Shown here piece by piece: positions 21,571 through 28,379 of a stretch of 28,379 nucleotides of DNA. How positions within the stretch are numbered: position 1 is the first letter of the stretch; every line of letters starts with the position of its first letter. The stretch spans positions 662,228 to 690,606 of the forward strand of contig NMRA01000177.1 of the NCBI GenBank assembly GCA_002633005.1. The letters run 5' to 3'. The notes under the pieces were generated by a model. The model did not search any database. It was not told where the DNA came from and saw only the letters and a program-made list of their open reading frames with translations. The DNA is from Phoronis australis (taxonomy: Eukaryota > Phoronida > Phoronidae). Made by a program: the position numbers and the translations under genes.

Positions 21571-21730
21571 TCGTTATTAACAATCTCTATTCCATTCCGT
21601 GCGACACTCAACAGAACATTGGTAAAGCAACTGTGTCTTCTAATCCTGTCTCTTGGTCAATTACTTTACCAACGTTCTGTTGAGTGTCGCACTTTGTTCC
21701 GAGGATACGAACGGAACGGAATAAAAGTGC
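21571..21730. mobile_element. Foldback element of the dispersed repeat family
   Basis: The arm at 21601-21630 (gcgacactcaacagaacatt...) is the inverse complement of 21661-21690 with 2 mismatches in 30, around a 30-base centre. The right arm continues as the second copy of the 79-bp repeat. The inverted left arm continues outward with sequence matching the end of copy 1 but lacks about 20 bases relative to it. Two head-to-head copies of one repeat form a foldback structure. TATG/ATGT microsatellites lie on both sides. Confidence 0.8.
21647..21725 (+). repeat. 79-bp dispersed repeat, copy 2
   Basis: Same orientation as 18375-18453, gapless, 7 mismatches. It ends in cggaacggaataaa and forms the right half of the foldback structure. 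Confidence 0.9.
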
Positions 21731-21749
21731 CGTGTATTAAACCAATTTT

Positions 21750-21794
21750 GCATGTGTATGTATGTAAGCACGTACGTATGTATGTCTGCATGTA
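21750..21794 (+). repeat. Degenerate ATGT/TACG microsatellite, right of the foldback element
   Basis: Interrupted tgta/tgtc/cgta units mirroring the microsatellite on the left side of the element. Confidence 0.8.
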
Positions 21795-23996
21795 GTTCGA
21801 TCAAACCATGATGTGTAAGAAAATGCATTGGATAGGTGGAAACGTTTTCTTTTGTTTAGAAGACGTGAGTTTTCTTTACAAAAACTTTTACTAATAATGT
21901 TGCTGTATTGTGATCAACATTAAAAAATGTCATGACTTAAACTGCCCTGTTGGTGAACTACAGAATAGTGGTAGATAAAAACAACAAAAGAAAGTCGAGT
22001 ATTTTATTTTCAAAATCAAAATGCCTGTTAGCTTCCTGCTATTAGTAATAAACGTAGCACGTCACAATTATTGAATTAATACATTTACACCAAGTTAGAA
22101 GCAGAGCATATAATTTTCTCATTATTGCCCGTTCCTCAGCGCGTAACTTCCGCTGCTCGTCAGTCCATCCTCTTTCAGATAATTAAACTGAAGTTTACTA
22201 AATCAAATGGTTTTACGATAAAAATTGCGAAGCGTGAGTAAACTCATCCGGCCAGTTTTGGGAGCCCCCGGCAAAATGCATTAACGCTCAACTTAACTTT
22301 GTGAAACAGTGCAGCCAGCTCAAGTCACTCGACAACGCATACGACCCCATGTTGCATACAACGTGGAACATCGAAAGATTTCCCAGGGGACAGAATAACG
22401 TGGACTGCGCGCCTCATTTTAGGCGGTTGCACATGCGCGACTGAAGAATCAAGTATATCTTACAGGCATTACAAGTCAAAATGTCTTAAGGTTTACACAA
22501 TGTTAGCTTTGGCGTTATTGACCCATATTTAGACTTAAAAAACGCGACATCCGCGGTGAACTAAGAACACAAGCAGATTGGGACTATTTGCAACAAATCA
22601 TGTTAAGTCATGAAATTATTCTTGTAAGTTGCAACACTAGTGCAGATGAAACGAGTCGCTCGAGTAGCTAATGCAACGGGAATTAATGAACTGAGAGTAC
22701 TAAAGCAAAACTTGAGGAAACCTGTGACAGAAAAAGAAATGTACACAAGCAAGGTCGGACAAACTTCAGTGTTAACATGCTTAGCTCCTGACTGAAACCA
22801 AGAAAAATTGCCTGAGGGGTGTTTTGGTTTCGTTATTCAATAAAGTCATATTCCAAAAGAAAATACTCACGTTATAAACTTTACAAGTTAGGGTTAATTA
22901 ACAATAACACCCTGTCGCAATAATAATAGCACTTAAGTTACAAACTGCACAAAAACATTTCGACAGAATTCTGCGCGTTTACAACTACACCAGGCAGCCG
23001 TGAAACTTCGTACAAGTATTAAACCGCCATCGAACCTTGAGTAAGATGCCGCCAGGGCATTATCACATTTTAAGGTCTGAAAACAACATTAGGTACCGGT
23101 CACAATTATCGCCAGTTTCACGAGTGTACTCTGAAAACATAGGTCTATCCCGACCACGTCTACCTGGAAATACAGGGGCGTGCGTTGTTCGAGGTGAAAG
23201 TAACGGTGGTGAAAACATAAGTTCTCTGTCTCGCACTTTCATTTGTATGTTGATGCTAGTTGCAACGTCAGCCTTTTACGAAATTACCTGGGTGTTCCCG
23301 TCAAAGCACCACGTCGTTATTAATTGAATTCCGCCTTTTCGCCTTGTCATTGCATTGGTCAAAAGCGTACACATCTCTACCCCTCCGTTCCCGAACTGCA
23401 CGTATTGTACAATCGTGAAAATAATTGCAATTGTGGACGGTCACTAACGATGCCGGGGAAAGCCAACACGTACCTAATAGATACAGATTCTGAAGGTTTA
23501 AATCCACCACCAGCAAGTCATTAAATCTAAGTGGCGACCGTTTTTAAAGACGACGCTTTTCGATCGTCCAGAGCTACTGAGCTCAATGATTGGAGACTGG
23601 TGTAGGAAAACCGCCGCGGGTTACAGGTGAAGCTATGGTAAAAGTCAATTAATACAGTCTCTTGTCACAAAACGTACTTCCTTGACATATAACGATAAAA
23701 AAATTTAAAATCAATAAATTAATTGCCGACTTTTACTCCCGCTGTTTCAAGACTCCCAATAAAATGACACAATTAAAGGTGAGACTTTCCAAGCCGATCA
23801 CGTGACTTTATGAACCTTTAATCAGTTACTCAGGCGCAAAATTCGATTCACGACAAGGAGCGCTTTTCCGAAACTTTGCGAAAGCGTTCAGTAAAAGCGC
23901 TCCCAGTTGAGAATGAAGGTAATCTTTAACGCCGCTTTTTACGAGCTGCAAGCTACTGTCTCTTAAACAGGTCGGTCCAGTAAAACGAACTCTATA
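21795..23996. other. Intergenic, no gene recognised
   Basis: The plus-strand frame with ATG at 23046 (to 23327) would give about 93 residues with one hydrophobic stretch near its end, but it has no family match. The 3' UTR of the minus-strand GAS1-like gene must lie in the right part of this interval. Confidence 0.6.
23817..23822 (-). terminator. Candidate polyadenylation signal for the GAS1-like gene
   Basis: ATTAAA on the minus strand, about 175 bases beyond the stop codon. It is a common variant of AATAAA. The evidence is weak and another signal further on is possible. Confidence 0.3.
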
Positions 23997-24770
23997 TCAG
24001 TAAAATACTATGAATAAGAAGTTGACTAACCCAAACACAAATTTCGAATTAAATAACCTCGTCGCCGACGAAGTCCACTGTAACCCAATTTCTCCATTAG
24101 GCTTTTTGGTTGTTGTTGTAGAAGGCGACTGTAGATCGACTTCTACTTCACCCATGCATGTTTTAGTCCTATATTTTATGAATTCACACGTGGAAAAACT
24201 TGTGCCATCGTCCGTCTCGTCCGCGCAAAGACAAGTCTTTAATTTTTTGGCTTTTTCCTGTTGATATAAAACGACCAAACTGTGGTTGCATTCATTCGTG
24301 CAGCCCTTGACAGAGCCCAGGTCTTCGCAGCTGTTCTCCGAATAGCGTAGAGCCGTCAGGCACGACGTTTCGGATTCGCACAACATTCTCGCTTGAGAAC
24401 AACGAATTGTTTTATTACTGTTAATAGCAGCAATCGTCTCACTGACACTATCGGCACATTTTTTAACCGACCTTTTCCGTTCCCAGCAGTCTTCATCGTT
24501 TTCGCAGTCACAGTTCACGAAGTCGTCCCCTTCCGGTATTAACATGATCGGCGTCAGCGCCTCCAGGCACATGCGCGAGCACGTGCCATTCTCATCACTG
24601 TTGGGCATGGTCTCGCAAAATAGGAAGTAGTTGGTCAGAGCCAAACTGCAGCCCCTGGAGGTATGGGTGCACGAATGTCTTGCATCGGTGCAAGATTTTG
24701 CGTGCACAAAGTCGATAACACATTGAAGGACTCCGAACCCTAAAAGGAGATACACGTTTTTATAATCCAT
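23997..24770 (-). CDS. GAS1: GAS1-like GPI-anchored co-receptor with two GDNF/GAS1 domains
   Basis: 257 residues in a single exon; human GAS1 is also intronless in its CDS. In vertebrates GAS1 is a GPI-linked surface protein that binds Sonic hedgehog and assists Patched, and is related to GDNF-family alpha receptors. Residues 1-24 form a signal peptide. Domain 1 has ten cysteines (27, 34, 41, 52, 64, 68, 87, 89, 95, 105) and domain 2 has ten (124, 131, 137, 148, 157, 161, 180, 182, 195, 205), with nearly identical spacing. NCDCENDEDC (86-95) resembles the DCDCAQDENC segment of human GAS1. N-glycosylation sequons are N61, N119 and N162. A Ser/Thr linker (215-221) and hydrophobic tail (240-257) with no cytoplasmic part indicate GPI anchoring. 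The start has an ideal context (AAGAATGG). It is shorter than human GAS1 (345) because it lacks the long acidic, glycine-rich linker. Confidence 0.93.
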   Translation of the reverse strand: MDYKNVYLLLGFGVLQCVIDFVHAKSCTDARHSCTHTSRGCSLALTNYFLFCETMPNSDENGTCSRMCLEALTPIMLIPEGDDFVNCDCENDEDCWERKRSVKKCADSVSETIAAINSNKTIRCSQARMLCESETSCLTALRYSENSCEDLGSVKGCTNECNHSLVVLYQQEKAKKLKTCLCADETDDGTSFSTCEFIKYRTKTCMGEVEVDLQSPSTTTTKKPNGEIGLQWTSSATRLFNSKFVFGLVNFLFIVFY

Positions 24771-24893
24771 TCTTGAGATGCAAATCCACGTTATGCTTCG
24801 TTTCTAGAAGTAGCTCGCATGTTTTGTAACCAGTTTTTGTAGAAACAACAAACTGCAAATCTTCATAGGCAGTCAGCCGGAAGCTGTTGGAAT

Positions 24894-25070
24894 CTGTAAA
24901 TAAAAATGGTAAAGTCAACTGTTTGCTGAAAAACTAAACTGTCTTCTCCGGAATCTAAACACGTCGTTACTGCACGTGCTTATTCTCCTTCCAAGAAGAG
25001 TACATTTACACCCGTTTCTGAAAATAATGTACTTTACCCGGTTCCGTGCCTAAGCATAATCACAGCTTAC
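24894..25070 (-). other. GAS1: Possible 5' UTR intron of the GAS1-like gene
   Basis: On the minus strand, AAA|GTAAGC at 25070 and a strong acceptor (catttttatttacag, ending at 24894) would bound a 177-base intron. Exon 2 would then start about 120 bases before the ATG. This is pattern-based inference only. Confidence 0.35.
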
Positions 25071-25207
25071 TTTAAAAAAGATGTTATTTCTTGACTGAAA
25101 TTTCGATACTATTTCAGCACCAATACGAAGCAAAAATATTTTCAAAACACACCAAGTCTTTCACGAACGAAGCAACAAAGTTCTACGACGCGTACCTATA
25201 AGTGACG

Positions 25208-25216
25208 CTTTTTATA
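25208..25216 (-). promoter_or_regulatory. GAS1: Candidate TATA box of the GAS1-like gene
   Basis: TATAAAAAG on the minus strand, about 440 bases before the ATG. It predicts a transcription start near 25180. A GC-rich near-palindrome (TGCGCAGGCGCA at 25223-25234, one base off the NRF-1 consensus) lies just upstream. It fits with the candidate 5' UTR intron. Confidence 0.45.
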
Positions 25217-26175
25217 TCCAGATGCGCAGGCGCACTGCACAACCCTGGGGCAATTTGCCGCTCGAGTAAGATCTCAGGGTCTAACTCAAATCAGTCGTGT
25301 TATGCAGTATTCTGCAAAATGTCTGCGTGCGACAAGTCGGATATATGAAAATGGTGTTGTTGCATTGTAACATGAATGTCTAAATGTCAGAGTTTTCAGT
25401 TCAGGTCACAAGGCGACGGCGTAAGGCCGTACCGAGAATTAGCAGACGATACATGAACTTACAAGGTAATTCTTAGATTGGTCAGCTGTTCCGTACACAC
25501 GGAATTTCAAAAGGACGCACGCAGAGGGTATTTGAAACCTCCCAAACCTCTCAATCACAACACTACGTGAATTGAGCGAGCCTCGTCGGTAAACATAAGT
25601 TTTTATTCACCACATTCCACATGCAAAACTGCCGAAGTAACGAGAGCCGTGAAACTACACCGTTCATGACTCCTATCCACGTTTCCAACGTTCGTGTCGT
25701 GTCACGTGACTCCGAGGTTATATAGGAACTTATTGACTTGCCTGGATATTTAACCAAATATCTAAAACTTTAGATTCTTAACTCAGTAAAAGTACAACTT
25801 AAAGTAGAAAGCGTGTAGCGTTTGGTGAATAACGTTAACTTTATTATTTGGGTCACGTGATCATGCACTCTCAGTAAATATTGCAAAACTAAAGGTACAA
25901 AACAACCAAATGTTGCTTAGGATAAATTTGAAGATGAAATCTTAAAAATGCTGTCCAAGCTTTCTTTCGAAGATAAAGCGGCAAACGTAAAAAACAAGTA
26001 ATAAAATTTCCCCTCGGGACACAGCGTTAGAAGGATCGGTCCCAAAATTAGTCGCTATCCGTTTCCCGCTTCCCTAGATAAAACATCTACATGTGCCAAA
26101 TCTCATTGAGACCCTGTATGAGTCTAGGAGATACAGGAGCGGACGCCGGACACCAGACAGAGATGACGGCAATAT

Positions 26176-26232
26176 GAACACACATATACATAAATATATG
26201 ATATATATGTTTACATATGTGTGTGCGTGTTC
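26176..26232. repeat. Imperfect AT-rich palindrome, 57 bp
   Basis: Arm gaacacacatatacataaat... is followed by its imperfect inverse ending ...gtgtgtgcgtgttc around tatatga. It is open on both strands and could form a cruciform or hairpin. Confidence 0.7.
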
Positions 26233-27437
26233 GAGTGAGTACTTTGAAAAAAATATCTGCCATCTTAATCCAATCATGACGAAAAACAATAGGTCTCGAG
26301 TTATTAATCAGATACAATGTACATGCTGCGTATAAATTTCAGGTCAATCGAAAGATTCACCAAGTAATTATCTTCGACCTCGTGGTCCGAGAACATTATG
26401 GTTTAAAAGGCTACGGTGGCTTTTGCCCTTTTCTTATCTCTTTGCTTTCACAAAAGGTTAAGTCCAACAAACAGTTAATTTCGCATCAACACGGCATAAT
26501 TAGATTAACCAATTAACTCAAGAATCTCCAGACAAACTGCTGAGCAGAATTATTCCAGCTAAGAGTCAAAGGATTAGGCATAAAACCCGCCCAGATGACC
26601 GAGTGCTTGCAAATTAACGGTATACCTTAGTTAAGTGGTTGAAATATACACACGCTAATGAGGTAAAGCAAATCAAAGAGCGAAATTGTTACGTTTATTT
26701 GCAAAATCCCTTAAGGAACTTAAATACTCACAACGCATAGAGGATGACCTTTTCAAACTGTACTTTTATCATAAGTCCAGCTGTGCAACTCGTGACCGTC
26801 AGTCAAAGATATATTCGCTATGTTTTTTAGCAAGACAGTGCAAGAGATTATATTTGTATAACCGTGTCGTCTGTATTTTGCATGACCTCATGGCCCAACA
26901 GATCTGTTCCTTGCTTGTCTCCCAAAAATTGCATTAGAGATATATAAGTTTTCATCATCTTATCGTAAAAACAAGGGCCAGCTGAACGACTCTTTCGATT
27001 CGCGTAGCCAGTTTATCCAAGTAAAAACAACCCCGTTCTAAAATTGACATAGGCGCCATGCACTTAGCATTGATGTTTATTGCAAACGGATTTCTCACAG
27101 ATTTGTGCTCAATAAGGCGATTGTTTCGTGTTCACAAAATTCCTCGTAACGAGAAAATTAACTGTAATTCTACTACTACATATCCAATTCGACATGTTGC
27201 CCGCTCTGTCTACAATACTTGTGCAGTGAATCAACCAACACTGTTTTTCTTGTCGTATCAACGAAATTGAACATTCTGAGACAAAACCTGAGCGATTAGT
27301 GTGCGGGTCACTACACATGCACATCAAAGGAGACAATGCTTGCCTGACAGGTTTCTACGGTCCGAGCACATCTCGTTACTGTAGAGTGTTAAATGATGAA
27401 TCCAAATAAGTTTAGAAACTAACCACAAGAACATAAC

Positions 27438-27495
27438 ACGACGACGACGACGACAACAACAACAAAAACAACAACAACAACAACAACAACAACAA
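27438..27495 (+). repeat. (ACG)5 followed by (ACA)n microsatellite
   Basis: Five ACG units followed by about fourteen ACA units with one interruption (aaaaca). On the other strand it translates as a poly-Cys/Arg run, which is not a gene. Confidence 0.95.
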
Positions 27496-28379
27496 ACCGT
27501 AAGCGAGATCGACACCATATCATGTTCAAAGCAAAATCTCACTTCATGGCATGATGTTCTATCAGAAGCCATGTCCAAAATGACGTTCAATGTTTCAAGC
27601 CTTTGCAAATGAAGAAAAAATCATGAAGATAGAGAACATTCGCAGTTTTATGAAGCACAAGCCAATTCAATACTTACAACGAATTTTGAAGGGTTAGTTT
27701 GAGGACACGAATCAGGTTCTACTACGTTCACTGTCGCGATTGCGTCTAAGCTGAAGTTGAAGTCCCGGGCCCTAGGTCATAACATCAAATTATCGTCCGC
27801 AAGAGCTTCATTTGCGCCACGGGAAGCTAATTCGACGACCAGTACTACTCATAAAAACTTGCCCAGCACAGAAAGGATGCAGCAGACGACAATTGATCTC
27901 ACGCGGCGCAATAGAAATTAGTGATTGTGAGTCACGAATGGGAAGAGGCAAATTGGGTGACGCCAGCATCAGTTGAGTTGCTACTTTTGTGTCAGCGTCT
28001 TAGCGTTTATTGTCATGTACAGTGTGCTTGTCAAGACCGTCGAAATCGATTTGTTTGGGAGATGACACATCGCGTGTTTGGCACCGTTCTGATTTCTTTC
28101 CATTCCTACATTATATGGGCACATATGCAATAAGTCTTCTATAGACCCGAACCCCTTAATTTACAACAAACAGGTGATAGAAACTCGCTCAAGCGAGAAT
28201 AGAAACCTGAGTCCAGGGCCTCAGATATCCCGAGGCGCAACGCACTTAGCTCGTTTTTGAGAACAGAAGGAGAATATTCTTTGCTCGATGGATTTCAAAT
28301 AAGGAAATATGACGTACTTATGTGTTCTCAATGACAATTTCGTTAAAGTAGAGTCTTGTAGTGCAAAATAGCCCTTTAG

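Larger units (their letters stand above)
25235..28379. other. Right edge, no gene recognised
   Basis: Upstream flank of the GAS1-like gene. Only short frames (60-94 codons) on both strands, with no domain or convincing exon. The stretch at 27324-27608 on the minus strand is the translation of a trinucleotide repeat. Regulatory elements of GAS1 could lie here, but nothing specific is visible. Confidence 0.6.

Noticed and set aside
23046-23327. Plus-strand frame of about 93 codons with a hydrophobic stretch
   Set aside because: No signal peptide at the start, no family match and no transcript signals; length within chance.
24010-24264. Plus-strand 84-codon frame
   Set aside because: Shadow of the GAS1-like coding sequence on the other strand.
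27324-27608. Minus-strand frame with a poly-Cys run
   Set aside because: It is the translation of the ACA/ACG microsatellite.

Overview
This is nuclear DNA from an animal, most likely a marine invertebrate; I cannot narrow the taxon further from sequence alone. The evidence is GT-AG introns of 0.6 to 2.7 kb splitting a conserved metabolic gene, vertebrate-style gene families (NMRK, GAS1), a degraded LINE-type non-LTR retrotransposon of a kind common in marine invertebrates, small inverted-repeat transposons and many microsatellites. There is no bacterial operon structure, rRNA, tRNA or CRISPR array.

Layout. (1) 1-1300: the left edge. It may hold the last exon of an unidentified plus-strand coiled-coil gene (955-1121). 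(2) 1322-10947, plus strand: a complete seven-exon nicotinamide riboside kinase gene (NMRK1/NMRK2 family). Its reading frame joins through six introns to a 190-residue protein with the P-loop, substrate and metal residues intact. (3) 10945-11346: a nine-copy 47/43-bp minisatellite in the NMRK 3' UTR. It starts exactly at the stop codon and repeats the palindrome TGACTAGTCA. (4) 11.35-24.0 kb: a gene-poor interval. It holds a 145-bp inverted-repeat transposon with a 5-bp target duplication (13927-14071), a 5'-truncated LINE with an in-frame stop (about 17281-18251), two copies of a 79-bp dispersed repeat (the second inside a foldback structure), a hairpin and microsatellites. (5) 23997-24770, minus strand: an intronless-CDS GAS1-like gene. 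It encodes a secreted, probably GPI-anchored protein with two 10-cysteine GDNF/GAS1 domains, and has a plausible TATA box and 5' UTR intron at 24894-25216. (6) 25.2-28.4 kb: non-coding as far as I can see, with one AT-rich palindrome and an ACG/ACA microsatellite.

The two confident genes are convergent (tail to tail) and about 13 kb apart. NMRK makes NMN from nicotinamide riboside in the cytosol, in the NAD+ salvage pathway. GAS1 is a cell-surface co-receptor of the Hedgehog/GDNF-receptor-like class. They share no pathway, but the human orthologues NMRK1 and GAS1 are both on 9q21, so the pairing may be old linkage. I found no clearly novel multi-gene system. The most interesting signals are the UGA-CUAG stop context fused to the minisatellite, the compact invertebrate GAS1, and the foldback and dispersed repeat family. 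Many open frames of 60-135 codons are present, but at this base composition several such frames are expected by chance, so they are not annotated as genes.
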